The notes below the pieces were generated by a model. It worked only from the letters and a program-made list of their open reading frames with translations. It was not told the origin of the DNA and did not search any database. The translations under genes and the position numbers were made by a program. Shown here in pieces: positions 1-8,737 of a stretch of 64,000 nucleotides of DNA (its first letter is position 1; the number at the start of each line of letters is the position of its first letter). This DNA comes from Pseudomonas sp. DY-1 (GTDB lineage: Bacteria > Pseudomonadota > Gammaproteobacteria > Pseudomonadales > Pseudomonadaceae), in assembly GCF_003626975.1 (NCBI RefSeq), contig NZ_CP032616.1:3286001-3350000 (forward strand), in the 5' to 3' direction.

Positions 1-1155
1 CGCCAACTGGTAGTGCATGTCGAAGGGGTGACGCTTGATGCCGCTCTGGAACTGCTCGTAGCGGTCATTGGCCAGGCGCACCGGCACGCCGTCGCCATAG
101 ATGGCGGCCAGGGCGGCGTAGAACACGAAGATGTTGTTGTCCTTGGAGCCGTAGCCCACGGTGTAGCCGGGGTGCATATTCAGTTTTTGCACCTTGAAGC
201 GCGACGGCGCCAACATGTGCGCGGTCTGCTCGGCCACTTCGAAGGGGCACTGGGTGGCGACGACGAAATGCAGGGTGCCGGTAGCCGGGTCGTACCAGCC
301 GTTGCCGTTGTCCGCTTCCAGGGCGGCCGGCTCGATGGACTGGGTCTTGAAGCGCTCGTCGAAGACCATCCAGCCTTCCGGCGGATTGGCCAGCTTCGAC
401 TGCATCTGCTCGGCGTGGTAGATGCCCTGGGCGGTCAGGTCGCCCGCCGGGTTGCCGGCGCCCCAGGTGGGTTTGCGCTCACGGATCAGCGGGAACAGCA
501 TGCTGTCCTTCAGGCTGGAGAAGGTGTCCGGCTCGAAAGGCGTGGCCCCGCCAACGCGCACGAAGCGGAAACTGCCGTAGGGGTCGCGCTGGTACAGCGG
601 AGCCTGGGCGCCGTAGCGCACCACCTTCTCGTTGAACTTGAGGATGTTCTTCGCGCGGCGGTAGCGGTCGAAATCCTTCCAGATCAGCAGCGCGACCGGG
701 TGGCCGATGAACATGGGCACTTGGCCTTCCGGCAGGAAGGGGTCCGGGCTGTGGCCTTCGGGGAAGGCGATGCCGTCGCGCGCCAGATCGGCGGCGGTCA
801 CCACGCGATCCGGTTTCAGCTCTTCGCCCAGCATCGACAGGTCGAAACCTTGATAGAGGTGATCGGCACGGGTGGCCTTGAGCAGCAGCGCGTGGCCTTG
901 CTGCTGCGGCCAGCCCGGCATGTCCTTGGCGCGGATATCACGGGCGAACACCTTGCCGCCGCAGACCTTGCTGACACCGTCAATTCGCCCACGGGCCTGG
1001 CCACCCGCGGTGTACCAGGGCTCGGGCGTGCGGGTGACCTGTTCTTCGAACAGAGCGGCGAAGGCCTTGCTGCCCAAGGGTGCAAGGGTGATGCCGATGC
1101 CGGCGACGACGCTGCCTTGCAGGAAGGCGCGACGGGATAACTCAGGAGTGGACAT
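1..1155 (-). CDS. Molybdopterin-binding subunit of a xanthine dehydrogenase-family oxidoreductase, Tat-exported (partial)
   Basis: The frame runs from ATG at 1155 to the window edge, so only the 385 N-terminal residues are visible and the C-terminus is missing. Residues 7-14 (SRRAFLQG) followed by a hydrophobic stretch and an Ala-rich site form a Tat signal, as expected for a cofactor-loaded enzyme folded before export. Downstream residues (ARDIRAKDMPGWP and later WGAGNPAGDL) match the large-subunit family of isoquinoline oxidoreductase/aldehyde dehydrogenase-like molybdenum hydroxylases. These proteins normally pair with a [2Fe-2S] subunit, which should lie beyond the left edge. The substrate cannot be told. 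The family is fairly sure, the exact enzyme is not. Confidence 0.8.
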   Translation of the reverse strand, partial: MSTPELSRRAFLQGSVVAGIGITLAPLGSKAFAALFEEQVTRTPEPWYTAGGQARGRIDGVSKVCGGKVFARDIRAKDMPGWPQQQGHALLLKATRADHLYQGFDLSMLGEELKPDRVVTAADLARDGIAFPEGHSPDPFLPEGQVPMFIGHPVALLIWKDFDRYRRAKNILKFNEKVVRYGAQAPLYQRDPYGSFRFVRVGGATPFEPDTFSSLKDSMLFPLIRERKPTWGAGNPAGDLTAQGIYHAEQMQSKLANPPEGWMVFDERFKTQSIEPAALEADNGNGWYDPATGTLHFVVATQCPFEVAEQTAHMLAPSRFKVQKLNMHPGYTVGYGSKDNNIFVFYAALAAIYGDGVPVRLANDRYEQFQSGIKRHPFDMHYQLA

Positions 1156-1266
1156 GCCCGTTCCTCATCGACCGGCGTTGGCCGGCGCTTTTCTTTGTGC
1201 AAACACGGTTGTCGGCCCTTTCGGGGAGAAGGGTCGTAGATATGAGAGTAGTCGGAGGGATTAACC

Positions 1267-1333
1267 TGACTTGAAAGTCAAATTCTAACGAAATCACTGA
1301 CAGAGACAAAGGGTAAATCTGTCTCTTTGGTCA
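1267..1333. promoter_or_regulatory. Two inverted repeats in the divergent gap between the oxidoreductase and MFS genes
   Basis: TGACTTGAAAGTCA at 1267-1280 has 6-base arms around GA. A second pair, AGAGACA at 1302-1308 and TGTCTCT at 1320-1326, is separated by 11 bases, with partial extension to TGAC/GTCA on the flanks. The gap is less GC-rich than the genes and serves two divergent genes. Regulator-binding sites are a reasonable reading, but no regulator gene is adjacent. Confidence 0.35.
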
Positions 1334-1446
1334 GAAATTTCCGAAGAGCAGGCGCTGATCGAACGCTCTGTTCGGCAAATGCAACCGCATGTTTCCGCCG
1401 CCGTGCTAGGCTGCGCCATCGATAGCAGCCTAAGCTTTTTCCGGAT

Positions 1447-2655
1447 ATGTCTCAGGCCCTCCTCCTACGCCACCATCGTCCTTTCCTGGCTTTCTGGTTC
1501 GCCCGCGTCTGCACGGCAAGCGGTTTCCAGATGATCACAGTCGCCATCGGCTGGCATATCTACGAACTCACCGGCAACGTGCTCGACCTGGGCCTGGTGG
1601 GTCTGGTGGAGTTCCTGCCGCGCGTGCTGTTCATGCTGCACACCGGGCATGTGGCCGACCGCTTCGACCGTCGCCGCGTCGCCGCGATCTGCCAGGTTCT
1701 CCAGGCCCTGGTGGCAGGCGTGCTGGTATTCGCCAGCGCCACCGACAGCGCCAGCCGCGAACTGATCTTCCTGATGGCCTTCGTCCTCGGCGCCGCCCGG
1801 GCGTTCGAGATGCCGGCTACCCAGGCGTTGCTGCCGAACGTAGTGCCCAAGGAACTCTTCCCCCGCGCGGTGGCGGCCTCGGCTTCGGCCATGCAGGCGG
1901 CCACCATCGTCGCGCCGGCCCTTGGTGGCCTGCTCTACGCCTTCGGCAGCCTGTGGGTCTACGGTCCCACGGCGGTCCTCTATATAGCCGCCTGCGTCCT
2001 GATGCTGGGCCTCTCCAGCAGGCAGCAGCCGGCCAACAAGGCTCCGGCCAACCTGGAAAACCTGCTGGCGGGCATCCGTTTCATCCGCAGCCGCCCGGAC
2101 ATCCTCGGCGCCATTTCCCTGGACCTCTTCGCCGTGCTGCTGGGTGGTGCCACCGCCCTGCTCCCGGTGTTCGCCAAGGACATCCTGCTCACCGGCCCCT
2201 GGGGCCTGGGCCTGCTGCGTTCGGCACCGGCGGTCGGTGCATTGCTGATGTCCTTCTGGCTGGCGCGATTCCCCATCGAACGCAACGTGGGCCGGATCAT
2301 GTTCACCTCGGTCGGGATCTTCGGCGTAGCGACCATCGCCTTCGGGCTATCCACCTCCTTCTGGTTCTCCCTGGCGGTGCTGGCGGTGCTCGGCGCGGCG
2401 GACATGATCAGCATGGTGATTCGCGGCGCCTTCGTGCAGCTGCATACCCCGGACGAGATGCGCGGCCGCGTCAGTGCGGTGAACGGGCTGTTCATCGGCG
2501 CTTCCAACCAGTTGGGTGAGTTCGAGTCCGGCGTTACCGCCGCCTGGTTCGGCACCGTTCCGGCGGTGGTCATGGGCGGCGTTGGCACACTGATCGTGAC
2601 CGGGCTGTGGATGAAGCTGTTCCCCGGCCTGGCCAAGCGGGACAAGCTGCACTGA
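1447..2655 (+). CDS. MFS transporter (EntS/MFS_3-like exporter)
   Basis: This 402-residue protein has about twelve hydrophobic segments and the MFS loop 2-3 signature at about residues 67-78 (GHVADRFDRRRV). The layout resembles drug and siderophore exporters of the MFS_3/EntS group, which use the proton gradient across the inner membrane. The ATG has only a weak ribosome site before it, but the next residues (LLLRHHRPFLAFWFARV) are typical of the family N-terminus, which supports this start. It is divergent from the molybdopterin enzyme and followed by a 258-base gap, so it is probably monocistronic. The substrate is unknown. Confidence 0.85.
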   Translation: MSQALLLRHHRPFLAFWFARVCTASGFQMITVAIGWHIYELTGNVLDLGLVGLVEFLPRVLFMLHTGHVADRFDRRRVAAICQVLQALVAGVLVFASATDSASRELIFLMAFVLGAARAFEMPATQALLPNVVPKELFPRAVAASASAMQAATIVAPALGGLLYAFGSLWVYGPTAVLYIAACVLMLGLSSRQQPANKAPANLENLLAGIRFIRSRPDILGAISLDLFAVLLGGATALLPVFAKDILLTGPWGLGLLRSAPAVGALLMSFWLARFPIERNVGRIMFTSVGIFGVATIAFGLSTSFWFSLAVLAVLGAADMISMVIRGAFVQLHTPDEMRGRVSAVNGLFIGASNQLGEFESGVTAAWFGTVPAVVMGGVGTLIVTGLWMKLFPGLAKRDKLH

Positions 2656-2913
2656 CACCCCGAGTTCCGTAAACGGGCTGGGCGGTGCTCCGTCCCAGCT
2701 CACCAACGCATGCATGGATTAACGTCTGGAGAAGGTGAGTTTTCCGCCTTCCGGCTCCAGCAATCGCTTTAGTTGACACCGCAACGCACTCCCACGCTTC
2801 CGACACGACGACGCTTGTTTTCCAGCAATCATTCCGAACCGGTCTGATAGCGGGGGGGCCGGTGTGAGCGGCAACCTTCGGCGTTTGTTTCTGACGACGG
2901 AAGGTTCAACCGC
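2656..2913. other. Intergenic gap upstream of the T6SS island
   Basis: No gene is seen here. A short GCTGGG...CCCAGC stem soon after the MFS stop lacks a T-run. A GGAAGG about nine bases before the vgrG ATG is the likely ribosome site. The promoter could not be pinned down. Confidence 0.4.
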
Positions 2914-5610
2914 ATGCTCGCTGCAATCCGCCCCTTCTTCGATCACAGCCGCCACCAGCTCAAGGTCCGCAACCTCGACGCCACGCTCGACGTGCTCGCC
3001 TTCCAGGGCGAGGAGGCGCTCAGCGAGCCGTTCCGCTACCGCATCGAGTTCACCTCCAGCCAGCGCGATCTGCCGGTTGACCAGCTCCTGGGGCAGGACG
3101 CCGCGTTCAGCCTCTACCCGTCGCCCATGCCGCTCCCCATCATCGGCCTCAGCCCGCCGGTGAACCGGCCGCTGCGCACCTTGCATGGCGTCCTCACCGG
3201 CTTTCGGCGCCTGTCCGGCTCCAACGACGAAGCCCGCTACGAAGTGACGCTGCAGCCGCGCCTGGCGTTGCTCGGCCTGGGCCGGCAATACCGCATCTAC
3301 CAGCACCAGAGCGTGCCGGAAATCGTCGAGGGCATCCTGCGCGGCCGGCATCTGCTTGAAGGGCAGGACTTCTTCTTCGACCTCAAGCGCGACTACCCCA
3401 AGCGCGAGCAAGTGCTGCAATACGCCGAGAGCGACCTGGCCTTCGTCGAGCGCCTGCTCGCCGACGTCGGCATCTGGTACCGCTTCACCACCGACGAGCG
3501 CCTGCACATCGACGTGGTGGAATTCCACGACGACCCGCGCAACTACCAGTTCGACGTCCGCCTGCCGTACCGGCCGCCCTCCGGTACCAGCAGCGGCGAG
3601 GACGCCGTGTGGCAGCTGCAGGCCAGCCATGGCCTGGTCGAGCAGCAGGTCAACATCCGTGCCTACGACCCGCGCGATGCCGGCGCCTACCTCGACGGCG
3701 AGGTCGACCAGACCCGCGGTGCCCGTACCACCTATGGCGAGGCCTACCACTACGGCGAGCCCTACACCGTGCTCGGTGACGCCCACAGCCAGGACGAGGA
3801 CCTGCCGAGCGAAAGCGGCTACTTCTATGCGCGCCTGCGCCACGAACGCTACCTCAACCAGCGGACCCGCCTCGGCGGCCGCACCAGCAGCGCCACCCTG
3901 GCCCCCGGCCAGGTCCTGCGCATCGACGGCGGCGCGCCCGAGGCCTTCGCCCCGGGCGCCGTGATTACCCGGCTGACCACCCGTGCCGCGCGGGATCGCA
4001 GCTTCGACGCCCGCTTCGACGCCATGCCCTACTCGGAACGCGTCTGCTTCCGTCCGCCGCTGCGCACCAAGCCGGTGATCGCCGGCACCCTCCCGGCGCG
4101 CATCAGCAGCCCGCAGGCCAACGACCTGTACGGCCACATCGATCTCGACGGGCGCTACAAGGTTCACTTCCTCTTCGACCGCGACAGCTGGCCCGCCGGC
4201 CAGGAAAGCCTGTGGCTGCGCCTGGCGCGGCCCTACGCCGGCGACACCTACGGCCTGCACCTGCCGCTGCTGCAGGGCACCGAAGTGGCCGTGGCCTTCG
4301 AGCAGGGCGACCCGGACAAGCCCTACATCGCCCACGCCCTGCACGACAGCCAGCACCCCGACCCCGTCACCCTGCGCAACTACCAGCGCAACGTCCTGCG
4401 CACCCCGGCCAACAACAAGCTGCGCCTGGACGACCGCCGTGGCCAGGAACACATCAAGCTCAGCACCGAGCACAGCGGCAAGAGCCAGCTCAACCTCGGT
4501 CATCTGGTGGATGCGCAACGGCAGAAGCGCGGCGAAGGTTTTGAATTGCGCACCGACGGCTGGGGCGCGATTCGGGCGGGCAAGGGCGTCTTCATCAGCG
4601 CCGACGAGCAACCCCGCGCCCAGGGGCAGGTCCTGGCCATGCAGGAAGCCGTCACTCGCCTGCAGGAGGCCAGCGAGGAGATGCAGCAGCTGTCCCGCGA
4701 TGCCGAGCACGCCCAGGCCGATCCGGCCGACGTAAACGCCCAGCTTGCCCTGCTGCGCGAGCGGCTTGACCAGTTGAAGGCCGCGGTGGCCCTGCTCAGC
4801 GCCCCGCAGGGCATCGCCCTGACCAGCGGCGAGCACCTGCAACTGGCTGCCCGGCACAACCTGATGCTCAACGCCGGCGGGGAGGCCGACATCAGCGTGG
4901 TCAAGCGCCTGTTCATTGGCGTGGGCGAGGGCCTGAGCCTGTTCGTGCGCAAGCTCGGTATGAAGCTGATCGCCAACCAGGGCGCGGTGCAGATCCAGGC
5001 ACAGAACGACCGCCTGGAACTGCTCGCCCGGCATGGGCTGGACATCACCAGCACCGAAGACGAAATCCGCATCAGCGCCAAGCAGAAGATCACCCTCAAT
5101 GCCGGCGGCAGCTACATCACCCTCGATCCGTGCGGCATCGAGTCCGGCACCCAGGGTGAGCACCTGATCAAGGCGGTGCATTTCGACTACCGAGGGCCCG
5201 CCAGCATGACCGCCGCCCACCCGCAGTATCCGAAGCTTGAGTCCGCGCCACGGCTACGCCTGCGCATGCCGCAAGTGCCCAATGCCCCGCAGGCCACCTG
5301 GGCCGGTATGCCCTACACGCTCTACGCCGACGACGCGGAGCTGCAGTGGGGCGTGATGGACGAGAGCGGCTACCTGGCCCTCGAGCACCAGGTGGTGACG
5401 CGGAACTACCGACTGGAGCTGGCCAACGGCCTGTCCTTCCAGTTGCCGGTACCCGCCGACTACCGCAACCCCGAGCAGGGCGAGCTGGCCAATCGCGGCC
5501 TGCACAACCACAGCGCCACCGCCGGGGACGATATCCAGCACACGGAGCATCGCCTCTGGTATTCGGCACTGCTCGCCAAACCCAAGGGCCAGGAAGGAGA
5601 CGCCCCATGA
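2914..5610 (+). CDS. vgrG: Type VI secretion system spike protein VgrG (TssI)
   Basis: At 898 residues this is a long VgrG. Residues about 15-380 form the gp27-like base, about 400-470 the gp5-like OB fold (GHIDLDGRYKVHF) and about 480-740 a DUF2345 region, interrupted by a Glu/Gln/Leu-rich helical stretch near residues 575-630. A C-terminal extension after about residue 770 has no family I recognise and may be the adaptor that carries the downstream effector. VgrG trimers cap the Hcp tube and puncture the target cell. Its stop overlaps the start of the phospholipase gene (ATGA at 5607), so the pair is translationally coupled. The order vgrG-phospholipase-tandem immunity genes matches vgrG5-pldB-PA5088/87/86 of P. 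aeruginosa. No other T6SS structural genes are in the window, so this is an orphan island. Confidence 0.93.
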   Translation: MLAAIRPFFDHSRHQLKVRNLDATLDVLAFQGEEALSEPFRYRIEFTSSQRDLPVDQLLGQDAAFSLYPSPMPLPIIGLSPPVNRPLRTLHGVLTGFRRLSGSNDEARYEVTLQPRLALLGLGRQYRIYQHQSVPEIVEGILRGRHLLEGQDFFFDLKRDYPKREQVLQYAESDLAFVERLLADVGIWYRFTTDERLHIDVVEFHDDPRNYQFDVRLPYRPPSGTSSGEDAVWQLQASHGLVEQQVNIRAYDPRDAGAYLDGEVDQTRGARTTYGEAYHYGEPYTVLGDAHSQDEDLPSESGYFYARLRHERYLNQRTRLGGRTSSATLAPGQVLRIDGGAPEAFAPGAVITRLTTRAARDRSFDARFDAMPYSERVCFRPPLRTKPVIAGTLPARISSPQANDLYGHIDLDGRYKVHFLFDRDSWPAGQESLWLRLARPYAGDTYGLHLPLLQGTEVAVAFEQGDPDKPYIAHALHDSQHPDPVTLRNYQRNVLRTPANNKLRLDDRRGQEHIKLSTEHSGKSQLNLGHLVDAQRQKRGEGFELRTDGWGAIRAGKGVFISADEQPRAQGQVLAMQEAVTRLQEASEEMQQLSRDAEHAQADPADVNAQLALLRERLDQLKAAVALLSAPQGIALTSGEHLQLAARHNLMLNAGGEADISVVKRLFIGVGEGLSLFVRKLGMKLIANQGAVQIQAQNDRLELLARHGLDITSTEDEIRISAKQKITLNAGGSYITLDPCGIESGTQGEHLIKAVHFDYRGPASMTAAHPQYPKLESAPRLRLRMPQVPNAPQATWAGMPYTLYADDAELQWGVMDESGYLALEHQVVTRNYRLELANGLSFQLPVPADYRNPEQGELANRGLHNHSATAGDDIQHTEHRLWYSALLAKPKGQEGDAP

Positions 5611-7457
5611 GACCCGCCAACGCCCGTCACCCTGAAATCGTCGTGCCCATCGCGCTGCAGCACACCCACGAGGCGGTCTGCAGCGCCCCCTGGTTCGTCT
5701 GCGATACCGCGTACCGGCCCTGGCCGGCCAGCTACAAGCCCCTGATCAATGGCGAGGAGGCCTTTCGTGCGGTGCACCAGGCCATCGCCAATGCCGAGCG
5801 CTCGGTCGACATCATCTGCTGGGGCTTCCAGCCCTCGATGCACTTCATCCGCGACGGCAGCGACGACCGCTGCATCGGCGTAATGCTGGAAGAGAAGGCC
5901 CGGCAAGGCGTGCAGGTGCGCATCCTGGGGTGGGAGATGCCGCTCAATGCAGCCGGGGTGGTGGGTGAAGCCAACTTGCCCGGTAAGGGCGGCCTCGCCG
6001 ACCGGGCAGGGCAGACCTCCAGCGATGAGCAGTACGCCTACGACCGCCAGTGGTTCAAGCAATACGCGGTCGCCGATAACAAGGCCGCCGGGTTGGCGGA
6101 TGCCCATATCCCGCTGTTCGTCAGCCGTGACTTCAGCTGGTCCGAACGCGCGGAAATCGCCTATCAGCTCAAGCTCAAGCGCCTTGACCCGGAGCTGGCC
6201 AAACGCTCCGCCCTAACCATGCGCCACACGGTGACCCACCACCAGAAGTCCGTGCTGGTCGACTTCGAATTGCCGGAGCGGGCCATCGGTTTCGTCATGG
6301 GCCACAACATGCTCGACGAGTACTGGGACACCGACCACCACTCGGCCCTCTGGCGGCCGGATCCCAAACGGCCCGACGCGAAGACCCACGCCCCCAATCG
6401 CGGCCCTCGCGGCGCCTTGCCGCGCCAGGACATTTCCTGCCAGATCACCGGCCGGATCCTCAGGGACCTGCACCACAACTTCGCCACCGCCTGGGCCAAG
6501 GAAACCGGTGAGGACCTGCTGCATGCGCGCAATGCCAATGAACTGGCCAAGCAGTTACAACCGCGCCCGGAGCACGGCAACACGCTGATGGCCCAGCTCC
6601 TGCGCACCCAGGCGCAAGAAACGGAGGCCGTGCGCGACATCCAGGCCGGCTACCTGAAGGCCATCAACAACGCCACCCAGTTCATCTACATCGAGAACCA
6701 GTACTTCCGCTGGCCGCCCCTGGCCGAGGCGATCAAACAGGCGGCCCAGGACCAGACCCGCGCCGGGCGGGACCCGGGCAAACATGGCGCCCTGCACCTG
6801 TTCGTGATCACCAATGTCACGAAGGAGGGCCTCGGCGCCGGCACCGTCAACACCCAGCGCATGCTGGAAAGCCTGGGCCGGGCCGACACCATTCCAGCGG
6901 TCACCAAGCTGTTGCGCATCGAGAGGGTCAAACGGGACATGCCGCCCCAGCCCAGGCCCGATGGCGCCAATGACCGACACGGGCACCGAGAACTAGCCCA
7001 ATGGCAAGCCGAGCTCGACCGGCAGGTCAAACAGATTGAAGACGACGATGTGATTCCTGAAGAGCGCCCCGGCCTGAAAGTGCACGTCTGCTCCCTGGTC
7101 GCGCCCGACTCGCCGGCCGGCCAACCCTGGGTGCCGGTGTACATCCACTCCAAGCTGATGATCGTCAACGACGTCCTCACCACCCATGGCTCGGCCAACA
7201 TCAACACCCGCAGCATGCAGGTGGACAGCGAGCTGAACATCCTCCACGAGTGGCACAGCGTGACCCAGGCCATGCGCCGGCGGCTGTGGGATCTGCATAC
7301 CGACGGGAGGGGTGCGCAGGATGATCCGGAACAGGCCTTCGATGCTTGGCAAGAACTCATCAAAGGAAATAGAGAGCGTCAATCGAAAGGATTAACCCCA
7401 GACACCCCTCTGGTGGAGTTCCTGTATGACAAGGCCATCCTGAGGAACCTCGACTGA
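5607..7457 (+). CDS. pldB: T6SS phospholipase D effector, Tle5/PldB type
   Basis: The start is ATG at 5607, overlapping the vgrG stop, giving 616 residues. Two phospholipase D motifs are visible: H212-Q-K214-x4-D219, and H514-S-K516 followed by Asn521 and Asp522. At the canonical aspartate position of the second motif there is Asn, with Asp one residue later. The GSANINTRSM segment after the second motif is typical of the PLD fold. Enzymes of this type hydrolyse membrane phospholipids in the target's periplasm; P. aeruginosa PldB also acts on host cells. No signal peptide is present, as expected for a VgrG-delivered cargo. The stop overlaps the next ATG (TGATG), linking the toxin with its presumed immunity genes. 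Confidence 0.9.
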   Translation: MRPANARHPEIVVPIALQHTHEAVCSAPWFVCDTAYRPWPASYKPLINGEEAFRAVHQAIANAERSVDIICWGFQPSMHFIRDGSDDRCIGVMLEEKARQGVQVRILGWEMPLNAAGVVGEANLPGKGGLADRAGQTSSDEQYAYDRQWFKQYAVADNKAAGLADAHIPLFVSRDFSWSERAEIAYQLKLKRLDPELAKRSALTMRHTVTHHQKSVLVDFELPERAIGFVMGHNMLDEYWDTDHHSALWRPDPKRPDAKTHAPNRGPRGALPRQDISCQITGRILRDLHHNFATAWAKETGEDLLHARNANELAKQLQPRPEHGNTLMAQLLRTQAQETEAVRDIQAGYLKAINNATQFIYIENQYFRWPPLAEAIKQAAQDQTRAGRDPGKHGALHLFVITNVTKEGLGAGTVNTQRMLESLGRADTIPAVTKLLRIERVKRDMPPQPRPDGANDRHGHRELAQWQAELDRQVKQIEDDDVIPEERPGLKVHVCSLVAPDSPAGQPWVPVYIHSKLMIVNDVLTTHGSANINTRSMQVDSELNILHEWHSVTQAMRRRLWDLHTDGRGAQDDPEQAFDAWQELIKGNRERQSKGLTPDTPLVEFLYDKAILRNLD

Positions 7458-8737
7458 TGCGTTTCCTGCTCCTGCTCACGACCCTGCTGCTGGCCGCCTG
7501 TGGCAGCCATGGACCCAAACTGAAAAAGGACCCGACCGTGGACCCGCTCCCCCAGATCAAGGCCAACCTGGCCTTCACCTGCCAGCATGAACGCATCCCC
7601 GAACCCTCGGCCGACAGCGACCTGCTGTTCCTGTACGCCCGCTGGCTGCAGAAGAACAACCAGCTCAAGGAGGACCCGGCCGTGGACGCCGAGGTCGAGC
7701 GGCTCTACCGCATCGCCGCCGCGCACCAGCACTACAAGGCCACTATCAACCTGGTGAACGGTGCCTTTCGTAGTCATTTCCAGGTACGCGGTGCCGAGCG
7801 CCTGCGCTTGAGCCAGGAGCTGATCGACGCCGGCGTGGCCACCGGCTACTACTTCGTCGGTCTCTTCCTGCAGCGCGGCTCAGCCGGCTTGCGGGAGGAC
7901 CCGGCCATGGCCCTGCGGTACTACCGCAAGGCCGCCGACGAGGGCAGCGCCCTGGGGCAGGCGCGGGTGGCCGATAAGCTGGCGCCCATCGATATCGCCC
8001 CGGACATCGCCCGGCAGATGCGCCGTTGTGCGGCCGAACAGGGCCATGGTGATGCCGCTACAGACCTAGGCGTTGATCTAGCAGGTGACGGACTCTATGA
8101 GGAGGCCCTGGAGGCTTATCAACTTGGGGCAGCAGCAGGTTACAGCACCTCGGCTTCATTTTTGATGAAAGGCTTCCGTGGTCCAAAGCCGGAAGATCGG
8201 TTGTATTACCTGGCCCAAGAAAAAGACCCCGAACGCGCTGAGCGCTACAAAACAATCTGGCGCATTCTTGCCAGATACTCCTACGCCCAACCCTCAGTCC
8301 CCGAAATCAACGACATCGTGCCCTTGCCGCCAGCCAAGCTGCCGCCCTGGGACGGCAAGCTCCAGTGGCTGGAGGAGCGCAAGGCCAATGTCCCGCCGCC
8401 CAAGCCCAGCGAAGCCCTGATTAGCCAACTGGCCAAGGACAAAAACCTCGACCCCGCCACCGGCCGGCCAACACCCGAGTCCCCCAACTTCGTCCACCTT
8501 CCTTCGCCGCCCATCTGCGTCAGCGGTGAGCCTTGCCCACGTGCGGGCTATTGGGAGGCGATGGATGTGCACTTCTTCTGGATCACCGTGAAGGACAAGG
8601 CGCGCCGCCACTTCCAGCAAGGCGAGATCCTGCCCACGCTGACGCTAGAGCGCCGCACGGCCCGCCTGTGGCCACTGCCAGAAAAAGTCACAGTGGGTCC
8701 GGAGCAGGTCAGGTGGAGGATGCTCGGTGAAGCCTAG
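7457..8737 (+). CDS. Sel1-repeat lipoprotein, probable immunity protein to the phospholipase (copy 1)
   Basis: The 426-residue product starts with a lipoprotein signal (LLAAC, lipidation Cys15), so it should be anchored at the periplasmic face where a Tle5 toxin acts. Sel1-like helices are visible (ALRYYRKAADEGSALGQ and CAAEQGHGDAATDLG). Placement directly after the effector, with a one-base stop/start overlap, and the tandem duplication match the PldB immunity set (PA5088-5086) of P. aeruginosa. Compared with copy 2 it carries about 75 extra C-terminal residues (from about residue 345) containing two cysteines. The block 8033-8240 is almost identical to copy 2. The immunity role is inferred from context and family. 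Confidence 0.85.
   Translation: MRFLLLLTTLLLAACGSHGPKLKKDPTVDPLPQIKANLAFTCQHERIPEPSADSDLLFLYARWLQKNNQLKEDPAVDAEVERLYRIAAAHQHYKATINLVNGAFRSHFQVRGAERLRLSQELIDAGVATGYYFVGLFLQRGSAGLREDPAMALRYYRKAADEGSALGQARVADKLAPIDIAPDIARQMRRCAAEQGHGDAATDLGVDLAGDGLYEEALEAYQLGAAAGYSTSASFLMKGFRGPKPEDRLYYLAQEKDPERAERYKTIWRILARYSYAQPSVPEINDIVPLPPAKLPPWDGKLQWLEERKANVPPPKPSEALISQLAKDKNLDPATGRPTPESPNFVHLPSPPICVSGEPCPRAGYWEAMDVHFFWITVKDKARRHFQQGEILPTLTLERRTARLWPLPEKVTVGPEQVRWRMLGEA
8033..8240 (+). repeat. Near-identical block shared by the two immunity genes (copy 1; partner 9312-9519)
   Basis: Base-by-base comparison of 8033-8240 with 9312-9519 shows one difference in 208 (GGGGCA against GGGACA). A second identical run of about 78 bases begins at the TCCTACGCCCAACCCTCAG segment near 8280 and 9558. 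Sequence on either side differs at many third positions. The pattern fits gene conversion within a tandem pair. Confidence 0.85.

Noticed and set aside
2719..5220. Very long open frame on the minus strand opposite vgrG
   Set aside because: Low-complexity Gly/Ala/Val/His-rich translation without any domain, an artefact of high GC in the antisense of a real gene.
5346..5607. Upstream extension of the phospholipase gene into vgrG
   Set aside because: ATG at 5607 overlaps the vgrG stop and starts the recognisable protein; the extension is an out-of-frame reading of vgrG.
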